Origin: Pararge aegeria
Lineage: Eukaryota; Arthropoda; Insecta; Lepidoptera; Nymphalidae
Length of the DNA stretch: 64,000 nt
Reading direction: 5' to 3'
Assembly: GCF_905163445.1 (NCBI RefSeq)
Contig: NC_053191.1
Coordinates: forward strand, 10,664,001-10,728,000
The notes below the pieces were generated by a model. That model was not told where the DNA came from, ran no database searches, and saw nothing but the letters and a program-made list of their open reading frames with translations. This document shows, piece by piece, positions 12,700 through 25,089 of this stretch. Numbering within the stretch: the first letter of the stretch is position 1; the number at the start of each line of letters is the position of its first letter. Made by a program: the position numbers and the translations under genes.

Positions 12700-12955
12700 T
12701 TTTAACCTCTGCGGTGCGGTCTTAAGCACTCTTTTCCTATGTTCTTTTCCATGTCAAATGCTACATGCATGCCAAATTTCATCCAAATCCGTTCAGCCGT
12801 TTTTGCGTGATTGAGTAACAAACGGTGCAGAACTTTTTGAGTTCTTGAAGCGTACACAAACCAACATAACTTTTTATATATATATATAGATATTATATTA
12901 GTAGGATGAATAAAATTGCAACGTTGCATACTAAAATCGAATCCTGTCATGTCAC
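12700..12955 (+). repeat. Helitron/MITE-like lepidopteran repeat
   Basis: Contains CCAAATTTCATCCAAATCCG, TTCAGCCGTTTTTGCGTGAT and the end ATATTATATTAGTAGGATG. Non-coding; family shared with 24620, 38690, 47745 and 53972. Confidence 0.7.
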
Positions 12956-13059
12956 GACCTTAAGTAGGTACTTAATACCTACGTACTAGTTTATCTGCTT
13001 TTTGTGAATAGATTTTCTTTTGTTTATTATAATACCTGAAGAGAATAATATCTTCTTCA

Positions 13060-13135
13060 GCTTAGAAACCGACAGGATTTGAACCTGCTACTCTCTGGCA
13101 ATCGCGAACTGTAGGGTTAGCATGCGCGCCACGAG
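13060..13135 (-). repeat. tRNA-like sequence (SINE head or tRNA pseudogene)
   Basis: On the minus strand GTGGCGCGCATGCTAACCC (A-box-like) is followed by GCAGGTTCAAATCCTGTCGG (B-box/T-arm-like). The acceptor arms do not pair into a proper tRNA, so it is not called a functional gene. Confidence 0.5.
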
Positions 13136-13139
13136 ATAA

Positions 13140-16100
13140 TTATCTCAACTCATTATGTAGTTTTTCTATAGAAAAAAACGAGATAATAGGAAGAGACAAC
13201 TCTCTCCTGGCGCGAAATCTACTTCTACCTTACTAGGGCCTACTTTTTCACTAAGCTAAAAAGGTTCCCCTTCCGCCAATGCCGAAATGAGTATGTACCT
13301 ATATCAATAGAAAAAAAATGGAAAAAAACTTATAAATAACATCGATCGAATTACAGTAGGAGATTTCAAGTTAAAAGAAGTACTTGGATATCTGGTATAC
13401 TGCGTTCTTGCTCTTATTGCACGCTTAGTGGACCCGACAGTAAGCCGTCATCCCACTATCTACTAATTTTACACGCATGCACCTACTCTTTCACACAATC
13501 CATCCATCTTTTCGTTGGTCTTACTCTCCTTAATTTGACATAAAATATACCGATCTTCTCGTAACCTAATTACTTCCCTCTGCATTGCATGACCATAAAT
13601 ACTGGAAAAACCCGACTAGATAAATGCGATGTGTTGCTTTGTTTGGACGTCATTTACCCACCATTGGGGTAATGAATCATGATTTGTTTACCTTTAATAT
13701 CCATTTATATTTTTTATATTCTCTTATAATTTTTTGTTTATTTTTGTACACAATCCTTTAAAATATCAATGCCATATCATCATTACTAATTGAACAACGC
13801 AATGTGCTAATGGCATGGCGTTCTTTTGCGAAGTAACAAATTTATTCATCCAATTTACCTCGTAAAATAGCTGAACAGTGAAGTTCGTGTATGCTTCTTT
13901 TTATAACTGAAAAACATATATTATCACTAAACTCATTCAGAATAAACAGATCATTCAAAAAACCCTCTACCTACGCACTTTTCGCCCCGATGCCGCAGCA
14001 CCCGTTAATTTAATATGTTACTATCGGTAGCACCATCAATACGCACAAATAATTGCAAAAAATAACGAACGAAGTAACAACTGTATACCTATATCCAAAG
14101 TTGAAGAGCCGAAGTGGGACATAATGCTTCTTTTTATTCCTGGAAAACCTTATAAATACTTGGATGAAGTCTCGTACTGAAATGATTCAGTCAATATCCC
14201 TATAAATTAAAGTTACATTTCCATGTACGAGATAGTCTTTTTAACGTCGTGATGCCGAGGTTACGTCTTTTCTCGTTACTAAGTCACCAAACACGTTCTT
14301 GTTGCTCTTTGCGAGTTGAACATCCTTTGATGTCCCGAAATCGGTTTGAAGAATTAGGTATATAGGAATAAGGCAAACCAACGTAAAACGATGAAAAACG
14401 TAAGGGATGCAACAAACGACTACAATAAATAAATTATAATCATAAAAAAAATAATCAATGGCAGCTGCACTATCTAAGCAATGCCATTTGTGTTTTGGTT
14501 TTGCGCAGTTACAAAACTTGTATAATTCAAAAGGTACTGTTTAGGTATTAGTGTATTATTACCTATATATATTATGAACTATGCCATATCTAATGTGCAA
14601 GAAAAATTATCTGATCGTACGCGTAGGTAGTTATGTTATTTACGTACGACATAAATCGTCGAATTTCTACTAATAGAGAGATATCAGATACAAGAAACAA
14701 AAAAACAAATGCACATTAAGTCACGGGCAACAGCTGGTAGGTAGTATGCATAAAATAAATAGCACAAAAAATCTTTAACTCCGCTAATTCCATAAGATTA
14801 TTGTAATTTAAAAGTAACAATTACTTCGTAGCAATATGAACCTTTGCAAACCTATTACATATTATAGTATAATTACATTACTGTTGCCCGCGACTTCTTC
14901 TTTAGTGTGGTTTATGTTTTAGTATTAAAAGTTATTCGTTTCGGTATTTATATTTTTGAAAGTAGGTATACGCCCCAACTTTTTATTTTTTATTATTTCC
15001 TAGCTATTTAGCGATAAGGCCGCCTTTAACCTATGTCCTATTACTTTAAGTGTCAGATTTTTATTAACATTTTTTAACATGTTGTGGTAAACATATAAAG
15101 AGAATAATTAAATAAATAAATACATAGTTTATAGTACTATATTTATTTTTATTCTATTATACAAATATTTCATAGTTATTATTGCAACCATTTAGACAAT
15201 ATTATTGTATAATATTAATATAGCTCATTAATTGTATACCTTTTGTTAAATTTTTACTGTTAATTTGTTATGTTTATGTGGTGTACAATAAAAGTGTATT
15301 CATTCATTCATTCATTCATAAATCTGTTAGAAACTTTGTTTTATGAATAATGCTTGTTTTTAAAGAAGATATTCTGTTTTGTTTATTTTGTAGGAGAGAA
15401 CTTCACTATTCGCTTCAAAATCAAACATATTTTATTTTTTACTTGTGTTAGCTATTTTTTATGTAAACCACAACCTTATTGAATCAAACATACATATGTA
15501 CATAATAATTTATAAACTGTATAAGCTTCCTCATGAAAGGACAAAAAGAGGCGTCTTAAAATGTTATCAAAACATGTATGTTATTTTATCTATTGTACAA
15601 CAAACAGTAAAAAAAATTAAAGCCGTCTCAACGAATAATAAATAATTATTGGCCATTTATTCGCCCGCAAGTGCTTATTATTCTAACGATGAACGAACAT
15701 TTTCCTCAATTTTTTACCGTACATATTGTATACTTAAAGTATGTATGCTGAGTCAGAGGATTTGATCGTTTTAATAGGCGACGTTTTTTACGCAAAATCT
15801 TTGGGATTATTAAAACAGATATAATAATTAGCTAAAATATACTCACTATGTAACCATTAATAACTCGATCAGAAATCCCTTAACTCAAACAACATATGAT
15901 CACCACAGATTTTGTCTCGGACATCAATATGGACACTACTTTGCACTGAAAAACTGAAAATCCAGATCTCATTGATCTGTATATTTCGTATCCGATATGT
16001 TAACGTATTCAAGATATGCACTGTTAAATCCTGATATAATTACACATGCACAGTTATGTTACTTCGCTTTAAACACTTTTTTATGTTATATTAGTTTGTA

Positions 16101-17690
16101 GATAAGCAACTGGCTCTTTTTATAGACGTGAAAATACTGGGGTCTAAACACGAATGAGATGTACTAGTGTGGCCATCATTTTTATCGTATTTTGAGATTG
16201 TCTTAATTCTGTAATAAAACTTCGATTGGTCATAAAGAAAAGCCAATTCAGCGTTAAACTACCCAAAATCATAATAGTATCCAGTGGACGTCCATTGCTG
16301 AGCATGTCGTTAATAAGAGTTTACTCTTGAGTCGTATTCCTTGGTTGAATGCCATTTGTGGCGACCTGCTCCAAGCGACTCGCTTAAGTTCATCTGACAC
16401 CAAAATTTGGCGTCTTACAATGCTTAGTTTTCCACTCCATCACATTACAACTTCCATTACTTTCCCAAACTATGCGCCCACTTTAGCTTCGCTTCGATCT
16501 GAACCAGATTTTTTAAGAATTTATTTATTTCCCATTTAATCACGTTGAGATCAAAGTTTACTCTCTCTATCGCCAACGTGAAGAAACGTTTAACTGCTAT
16601 ATTATAAAAAATAGACTCGAAAGTATCGATGGTGACGAAGAAAATCACAGTAAAAGTCGCGCATAGTGTGACAGAAAAGTCAAGACAACGTGGTATTTTC
16701 AAGTTTAAAACAAGTAGCGTTAAATTAATTTTACTCTTTGGTTTTAGATATACTACGACTATGAATAGAAATTTTTTGTCAAAAAAAAAACTAGTGCTGG
16801 GAGAGCTCCTCAACAATAGCAAAGAAAATAAAGCAATATTTTCTGAAGGGGTACGAGATCTTGACTTTTGGCTATTATAACTATGATAATTGCTTGCTAA
16901 AAAAACTAAAGTGAGAAATGTTATTTTTGACAAAAATTAACCGACTTTGTTAAACAACTAAAAAGCAAGAATTAAATATTTTTTACATTTTTAATCCAGT
17001 GCCAAGTAAAATGCAGAAAATTACTAGGTACTTGCTAGACACTTAATTTTCTTTTGGAATTATCAAAGTTAATAGCCAAATGTCGACTGCTCGTAACTCT
17101 ACACAAAAAATGGCTTTTCCCGAGACGAATATTTGAGAAGTTTTCCCTGCACTTTACCATCAGGTTTTTTATTGTGACGAGCATAAATTGCTTAGCAGCC
17201 ATAAACCATAATCGAAGCGCAACCCGTGTGATACTAATTAATCTATAGTTGATCATATGGTGACTTTCCAAAGAAACAAGTTCCTTTAAAAAATATTCAA
17301 ATTGCTGTCTGTGTTCGTATAATATTTGAAGAGTTCTCTCGATTTCTCCAGGCTCCCTTTAATAAATTTTCACCAAATTAAAATGGGTCAATCTCTCAGG
17401 TATAAACGTGAATCATGAAAATCTGCTAATAATTGGCGGAGTAATCCAGTAACAAATTTACCAAAAAAAAATTGGTTGCCTGTAAAGTCGGTATACGGGC
17501 GAAAGTTTTACGTGACAACGACTTTGAGTGGTAAAATAATTTTAATGTGAATATTCATTCGTATAGTAGGAAGAAGGATGAAATAATAGTAACAATTTAA
17601 AACATTTATTTATACAAAGAATTATATTTAAAACATTAATTTATACAAAGAATCTCGCACTGAATTTCATATTAACAAAATTTTATTTTT
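13140..17690. other. Intergenic DNA, no gene recognised
   Basis: AT-rich, with a LINE-like tail at 15240-15325 and a CAGTGGACGTCCATTGCTGA retroelement tail fragment near 16280. ORFs of 60-158 codons here (for example 16457-16933) are low-complexity K/F/L-rich and resemble nothing known. Confidence 0.6.
15240..15325 (+). repeat. LINE-like 3' tail with (ATTC)n microsatellite
   Basis: GGTGTACAATAAAAGTGTAT followed by four to five ATTC units. The same end (GGTGTACTATAAAAGTGTAT plus ATTC repeats) occurs at 38888-38935, and variants without the microsatellite at 29818 and 41335. Confidence 0.6.
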
Positions 17691-17904
17691 ACCTTTACAC
17701 ATACATACGTATTTATATACAAATATACATACAATAACTTGCAATACATTTGCGTACAATGAAACAGCGTTTACTACAAAGGGACGCGTGCCTTTCACTT
17801 TTTATGTCTTTCTCTCTCGCTCTTAGGCGGGCTAACCATGCCCGAGTGGAAGGGACGCGTGCCTCTCACTCGCTCTCATTGTGAGCGCATAACGTGAGCG
17901 GAGC

Positions 17905-18125
17905 GTAACGCAGTTTCTTGAAGTGTCACCCGGCAAACCAATTTATAAGACGTTGTCACGTCAAAAACATACACTCGAAACGTTTTTTATCCACGTTTCT
18001 GATACGTGCCGCTAAGATGTGGAACGCCCTCCCGGCAGCTGTGTTTCCTGCCACGTATAATTTGAGTACCTTCAAGGCTAGAGTGAATAGCATGCTCCAA
18101 CCTAGACCTCATCATTGCTTTCTAA
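17905..18125 (+). mobile_element. Non-LTR reverse transcriptase C-terminal remnant
   Basis: The frame contains RCHVKNIHSKRFLSTF then IRAAKMWNALPAAVFPATYN and LSTFKARVNSML, the conserved C-terminus of CR1/jockey-type reverse transcriptases. The downstream ORF extension to 18352 has no recognisable content. It is preceded by a duplicated GGGACGCGTGCCT motif (17779, 17853). Confidence 0.82.
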
Positions 18126-19649
18126 CGGGCATGATTGTCGTCAAACACTGGCCTATCGTTAATAAAAAAAAAATTAAGAAAATCCTCCCTTTTTTAAGTG
18201 GGTTAAAAACATATAGGATTGTAAAGGGAAACGAGAGTCAAGAATATTTAATAAGCTTTATTGCCCCAGCATATTTGATGAAAAAAAATAGTAATGCTTT
18301 GGTAGGTTATGTAATATACTGCGCCTTAGCTCCTACGTGCCCATTTTCTTAAACAGTTGTCTTGCTTATAAATGCAGTTGTAACGTGGAGATACTGATAG
18401 GACCGATGCGAATTCTTGCAAAGTGTTCTACAAAAGCTTGGTCATCCTACTTTCAGGGGTACATTTAGTGGGGAGTGTCTCTCACGCATGCGCCCTGAAG
18501 TATGTTATCCCTTGAACCGTACCTACTGTGAGGCAGTAAGATAACAAATTCTGGCTCAGTGCAATTAAATTTGCACTAAGGCAGAAATAAAATATATATA
18601 CTAGCATATACACTAGCAAAATTTTTCCGTTATTTAATTTTAAAATATGATTTTTACGAATATTATGTGAAAGAATGATCGGCTCTGTTTATTAAATTGT
18701 AGGATTTCGTACCCCATAGAGAAAAAACTTTTATAAAACTCATCAAGTAACGATGCATTTTATAAATTAAGCAATCCTGAATGTATGATGTACCTATCTA
18801 TATATTAGCACCTAACATATAGTTTTGGATTCTCTCCGAAACGATTGAGCTCAAAAAAATATATTGAGTAGTATTTACCTACACTTGAAAATATTTTTAA
18901 TGTTAAAAATGTCATCGAAAAAGAATTGGGCCTGAAGCCCTCCCAAAATAAGTCCAACTCTTGTCTTCAACGTGTCTAATTTTTATCTTTGGTTGGATGG
19001 TTATGTTTCATCACATTAGACCCTATTACCTCAGTCAGGTTTCTAGACAGCACTATATTTAAGTTCTCTGGGCGCCACTCGGTTTAGTCTTTAGGTCATA
19101 AATTATAGAATGTTGGCACTAACTTCGTCCATTATTAACATATAATATATTCCACTACAGTAGAGTAGGTATTGTAACCTGATTCACGCAATGCATGTGG
19201 AATTTGGGTTGTTGGGTTTTGAATATTTGTATGCATCAGTTCAGACGACGTTTACGATTGATTATAAAGATGAGCAAATATGAATTCCTTATCAAGTATC
19301 GATTGGTGCTTCGGTAAACTAACTATCTTAGACTGGATGGCTATGGCTATGGCTATAAACAGGATAAAAATAGCTTAGATAAATAAATAATTTCAGTAAC
19401 GTTTAAAATTTAATTCCTGTCATTTATTGATAGTCGTTAAAAATACAAGTTTTCATTGAAATCAGTACTCTAATTTCAGGAACTATGCTGTGGGTATTTT
19501 CAAACAATTTTCAACTTAAGGATTGCATAACTTGCGTCAAAATGTTCAATAGATGTTTAATGTAAATTGGCAACTATGTACATAGTTCGCAAGTAAGCAG
19601 GAAAATCCAGTCCAAATCGTTATGGCGGAAAATGCCAAGTAAGGTATTA

Positions 19650-20025
19650 CCCCTGGTCTGGAAGGAGACTGGCTCGTGGCTAGAGAGACGTGGCTAATTA
19701 CAACCCTAACGACAAAGAAATGCCGTTAAGTGATTTTGCGTTCCGGTAGTTATACGTGACCGACTAATGGCGACCCCGCACAGGTTAACGCAGCGTTGGT
19801 CGGCCCCCAACGAGGTGGACAGACGACATCAACAAGTCGCTGGGAACCGCTGGAAACAAGCGGCCCAGGACCGTGGATTTAGGAACTCTCTACAAAATAC
19901 CTATGTCCAGCAGTGGACTTCAATCGGTTGAAGTGATTATGATGATGAACAGTTAGCCCGCTAATATTTTAGACTGCTTAATCACTTACACTCAGAGGAG
20001 ATTGCAGTCAAAGGCGAACTTGTTA
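19650..20025 (+). repeat. SINE-2 copy split by an RTE fragment
   Basis: The left half (GTGGCTAATTACAACCCTAA, TTTTGCGTTCCGGTAG) ends near 19794. The right half resumes at about 19949 with ACAGTTAGCCCGCTAAT and AGGAGATTGCAGTCAA. The 150 bp between are RTE. Confidence 0.8.
19795..19948 (+). mobile_element. RTE-type LINE 3' fragment nested in SINE-2
   Basis: Decodes to an RTE reverse-transcriptase C-terminus (VAGNRWKQAAQDRG, then YVQQWTSIG plus stop) ending in ATGATGATG. It is close to the tail at 28590-28745. Similar bases flank it (ACAGGTTAACGC / ACAGTTAGCCCGC), possibly a diverged target duplication. Confidence 0.8.
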
Positions 20026-20039
20026 TGGATTAATAAATA

Positions 20040-22290
20040 TTTATTCTACTATAGTATTGTGTGTACCAACAGACAAAGTCTGGAGTTTGTTTTATAATGC
20101 AACGATGATAGTTATGTGAGTAGTGCTTCAGCAAACTTACGGTTTGACTCATGTATCTCCATTATGTATTTACGTGATGAGACTTAATCAACCTTAATGT
20201 CTCAAGTTTTGCTTCATCGCCAATTTATTTAAGAGCCAAAGTTATACTTGTAGGTACTAATTAACATTTTAGACACGACTCAAGGTTGAAAAGTAATACG
20301 ATTCAAATGTAAGAACGACGTAATCATTCAGCAGTATATAATCCTTTGTTTATATATTAAATGCTTTGCATCAAAGTTACTTGATCGTCTGTGTAGATGT
20401 AGCCTAAGATAGACCGGTTGCCCATAGTCTGATAATTCATTCTGTGGAGTTTTACCGTTAATAATATAACACAAAAAAAATCGTGTGTTTTTCCAATAAT
20501 AAGTATATAAGCGATTGGATATAAGCGAAAGTGTGGACCACTGCACCGATTTTAACGAAATGGCAGAAAGCTAGCTTTTATTATGGATAAGTAACTATTA
20601 TTTTCCTCGAAAAGAATCTGGGGAAATTTAAATGAAACATTTTTGTTGCTAGCTTAAGTTAGCCCAGAAAATAAAAAGGTCTTATTAAAAAAAATAGTGA
20701 TTATTTACTCCCGCTTTAAAGATAAGCAAGTTGTCATAATCAGATCCCATTTCATTTCATAACGGCCACCACGGTCCAAGTAATCTTTATGCAACATTTC
20801 ATCTTCATTAATTTAACTGCTTAATCGTGCATAGGTAAAAACAATTACTTGGTTTTAAAGCTTACGGGGTCGGTTTGCAGGTGCTTTTCCGGGAAAATAT
20901 GCATCTTTTTTTGTCTCCAGTATGTAAGCAATCTCTATGGTAAATTTTATCTAGATTGGTGCAGAGTGGAAAACAATTCAGGAGGGAACAAACAAATAAA
21001 CACACATACATGGTATATTAATATGGATATAGAGTTTATTTTATGGTAGGTACGCACTACGGGGTCTATGGTGGAGTCTAAGTCGCACTTGGCTTGTTAT
21101 TTAAACTTAGTAGAATGAGTCGAAATTTTGTTAAAAAACAAATATGACGTATATTGATAACATTAACTGATAACGACTCTACCTAGATTATACTTTGAAT
21201 ACTTATTACAGGGCTGGCGAATCTCTTTTAGTAGTAGGTACAGTAAAGCTTTTTGTGACAGAGCTCGATCTTTATTAGGCTCATTTCAGACGCCAAGCAG
21301 CTGCTGATTGCTGTGTTCCGGTGTGAAGGTTGTTGCAGGTGTAATAGGTAAACACCTATGCCAATGGTCTTAAGTGCCGCTATATGGCATTCAGTGCTAC
21401 TCTGTGGCCACATAACGTCACTTCGTAGGACGTGCCGCTTGCATGCCCTGTTAAGTTGCTCTCTTAATATCAGATGAGCCATCTGCTTGCACCGTCAATT
21501 ATTACTACAAAAAAAATCTAGCTATTCTACCATTTCTATTAAAAAATAAAATTATAAAAGTCCGAAGCAACGGGCTTCTCCATTTAATATAGATGGCGCT
21601 GTACTTCTTATAATTTATTTGTAAGTGCGCGCTATGTAAGTGTTTATATATATACTCAGCGTTGGATCTTTGACCGTTAAGTGGCTCTCCTCACCCTAAC
21701 CCTCTGGTGGTCATCGAAAAATATCCTTCCAAAAAATGATATAAATAGTCTTTGATCTCTTAGTGAAGATGATTGGGAAAATAGAAAAACTGATTACAGC
21801 TCAAGACTTTAATTATTAAATACCTGTCAGAAATCTTTCAGTATTACGTGTAATAAAAATTAAAGTAACATTAATGCTTAATAAACATGCAAGTTTTCTC
21901 TTAAGAACGCGTAAGCGTCGTTCTTGGACAACAATGACAATAATAAAACTTAAAAAAATACACTTTTTTAAGATAAAATTAGCAGTTTAATTTGTATGCC
22001 TTTGAAATAGACACTTTGGGACCGTGGGGACCAGAGGCTTCTTTTTAAAAAATTGCCAAAAAGAGTTTTCGAGTATACCGTTGATGCCAAGGCTGGCAGA
22101 TACACAGGGTCTATGCTGCCAGCACCTTAGGCACTATGCCTCGTTTTATTTTGGTACATTGGCTATTCTTTTTATAAAGAAATATTAAATAATATAATAA
22201 AAATGATTTACATAAGTTATAGAAAACCTACTCCAACAGCAGTAAGTGCCTGCTTTGCCGGCCAGGTGGTAACAAGTCAAGACCAAATCT
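20040..22290. other. Intergenic DNA, no gene recognised
   Basis: No coding signature or strong repeat seen; short ORFs only. Confidence 0.55.
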
Positions 22291-22299
22291 GCACCAGAC

Positions 22300-22400
22300 C
22301 TGACCTAAGTCAATTTAGAAATCACAAATTGTTTCGCGCCGAGAATTGAATCCAGAACCACTGGTTAAGCCACAGTGCCGACTGCTGCGCCACAGTGACA
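22300..22400 (-). repeat. tRNA-like SINE head
   Basis: Reverse complement shows GTGGCGCAGCAGTCGGCAC (A-box-like) and GGTTCTGGATTCAATTCTCG (B-box-like) with typical SINE spacing. Confidence 0.55.
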
Positions 22401-22550
22401 AAATATTTTGCTTTTATATTTGAGTGTTATGAGTTACAAAGTTGCACTCCACGATTTTTTTTTTTTACTATGTAATCAATAATTTATTTCAATTTATCAT
22501 CGTATTATCATTCGTATCGAAAACATAACTCGTTTATTCTTATTAAAAGT

Positions 22551-22556
22551 TTTATT
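22551..22556 (-). terminator. Candidate polyadenylation signal of P450 gene A
   Basis: AATAAA on the minus strand about 85 nt past the stop codon. A second copy lies at 22533-22538. Confidence 0.45.
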
Positions 22557-22639
22557 AAATTATTTATGAGTCATGGTACCTCACTCATAGACGTAAACCA
22601 CCCTCCCGCACCCACGAAACGCCTTATCCACGCATTTTT

Positions 22640-22809
22640 TTATATTTTTCGAGCTATAAATTTAAGGTTAATTTCTGACGCTGGTGTTATAACGAACGAT
22701 GTCGTTTCCAGTTTAACATTGCGTGGCATGTTGTCTGCCAGCTCAATCCGATAATTCTTTAATATCTTCATCAGACTCGCGTACATTGGCATCTTGGAAA
22801 ATCTTGGAC
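22640..22809 (-). CDS. P450 gene A, exon 2 (C-terminus)
   Basis: Preceded by TTTTGCAG, this 170-nt exon completes the split glycine codon and then reads PRFSKMPMYASLMKILKNYR and continues to IARKI plus stop. This is the L-helix and C-terminal beta region after the heme cysteine. It is exactly the same length as exon 2 of gene B and open throughout, so damage in gene A is confined to the frameshift in exon 1. Confidence 0.9.
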
Positions 22810-24619
22810 CTGCAAAAGTAAACAGATTACTTTTAAGCTGGCACTGTGATATGGTGATTATCTTAAAGTTCGTTATCGACTTCTTCTTAGACCCTTTTAA
22901 ATTAACGCAATTATCACCAAATATATTTATAGTATACAGTGTTACGAAACTACACCGGCTTTTGATAACCTAGACCGATTTTTAATAAATTACCTGTTGG
23001 AAAATTGAAAATGAGTATAGTAATTATATTTTTAGTATTTAAATACGTAGTAATACATACCCCTCAATTATTTACTATATCTATAGAAATTGTTGTTTTA
23101 AATGTTCCTAAGTAATTTCACCCGTTATCTTCGATTAGCTCTATCATTTTTCCTAGTCTGTTTCTGATGATGATAAAACACAATTGCGAATATTTTGCAT
23201 TAAAAGTTACCTATAAAGTAACCATTTCATGGGGATGCTCCGGTATCGGTACTAATTGTGTGCAGAGAGACTTAGCGAATCTATGTGTCAAAAATAACAA
23301 TAAAAATAAATACCCTCCCACAAGAGTATACCGGGGATCTAATTCATTCCTACCCCACATACACCCAAGACTACTTTGGTTTATAAGAGTATTTTTAAAC
23401 GCTTGTTTATTATTATTGGGAGTAGTATAAAATTAAAAATAAACTAGTTGAGCAAGTTTATTGAATGGGGCTTACAACTTTTTTAAGTTGCAACAGATTG
23501 CAGCAGATAAGTAAAAGTGAAGTTGTCAGTATGTAGTATATATAACTCTTATACTTGATAACTTTTGCTTTTGATAATAAGTAAAAAAAAATTAATACAT
23601 AACTAATGAATGAGAATTGTAAGTAATAAGCCATTATTAGGTTAATTTAAACTGAGGAAGATAGATTGTATGAATGTCTATTATTTATCAAGTTATAGTT
23701 GTTCTTGAAAAAAATTTAAAAATAAGAAAGAAAGCAGTCACTGTGTTTAAAATACTACCTTTAAACGGATGAAATAGGGAATAAAAAATCTTTATTTTTC
23801 AAGATTATTTAAAGTTGTATCAACGAAAATTAATATTCCGGCATTCAGTTAAAAAAAAAAGAAATAATTGTTACACTGGTTTTTTAAATTCCACCACAGT
23901 AATTATTGAGTTTGGAGAAAAGTATTTAAATTTGTGAAGATAAATCGATACATATAGTATTTGCTTTGAGCATTGCTTGTATCTTGTTTCCTGGAGACTG
24001 TATAGGGTCCACGGAAAACTTCTTAAAGTCACGGGATTTCAGAAGTTGCTGATGAAGATGATGATTACAATAGGCCAGTCTATTCGCTAATAATTTTCCT
24101 TTACATATATTAGCCCTTTTACCTCTAAATAAACAGAAGTCAATGAACATTAAGTTATAATCCGTGAAAACTCTCTCTACACGTTTCGCTCTCCGACACA
24201 AAAGTATTAAATTCTGAAGCCGAACAGTCATCAGCAATTACTCTCGTACCCCATAACTTGAACTTACCTTCTTAGGTAAGTTGCATACGCAAAACTTGCT
24301 ATGAACCTGCTTACCTTGAATTTTAATATCTACTATGTAATTGGCCACAGTGAGGATGTCGTTTTAAAAAACTATAGTAACGATTATTTAACGATGCAAA
24401 AATTAGAAACATGTTTGGCTCATCGTAAAACAGACTCTAAAATACTAAATGACTTTATGTTGAATAATTGGTATCTTACTGTAAAAACTAGCTATATCAA
24501 GTGAGGTCAGGAGTAATAGACTATTATTATATATACTATATCTTTATATACGATATCAAAAAAGCGTGGTAAATATACGAATTCATGCTACCTTAATACT
24601 TTACACGAGCTCTAATAAT

Positions 24620-24885
24620 CCCTACTAATATTATAAATGTCAATGTAAGTTTGTTTACGCTTTCACGCAAACACTACTTAACCGATCTTCATGAAACTTT
24701 GTACACATATTCTTGGAATTGTTAGAAGTAATATATACTTTTTATCCCGACATTAAGCTCGGTTTCTTCGGGAGAGAGGATGAAAGTGTTTGACGATTTT
24801 ACAGCATAACTCGGACAAATTATAACCGATTTAAGTAATTATATTTTTGTACTATAGAGGTTATAATATGTGTTTAATTTTGCCC
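24620..24885 (-). repeat. Helitron/MITE-like lepidopteran repeat in P450 gene A intron
   Basis: It begins CCTACTAATATTATAAATG and continues with the 'CTTTCACGCAAA..CTAC..AACCGAT' block and 'TTTTTATCCCGACA', a very common dispersed lepidopteran sequence. It is closely matched by 38690-38885 in this window and more distantly by 12700-12955. Orientation is assigned so that its end matches the TATAATATTAGTA end of the copy at 53972-54297. No coding capacity. Confidence 0.75.
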
Positions 24886-25089
24886 AAACTTTGTGTAGAT
24901 CTGATTAATGTGGTTGGAGATAGAGGACAGAACTCCTCAGCGGACAGCAGCAAAACTCTCATTTAAGGCTTTGAGATTCTTTCGAACTTCCCATCAAATT
25001 CAAACTGCGTTATCCTATATAAAATTGAATCGCAGACAATTAAGTTTGAAAACACTCTCACATCTCCACATTAATAGAAAAATACAGAC

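Noticed and set aside
13060..13135. Functional tRNA gene
   Set aside because: A- and B-box-like motifs are present but the acceptor stem does not pair and no anticodon arm can be drawn; a SINE head is more likely.
16457..16933. 158-codon minus ORF with K/F/S-rich sequence
   Set aside because: No recognisable motif, an opposite-strand ORF of similar quality overlaps it, and its composition is low complexity.
23926..24237. 103-codon minus ORF in the P450 gene A intron
   Set aside because: No similarity to P450 or other families recognised, and no splice sites that keep the P450 frame; treated as chance.
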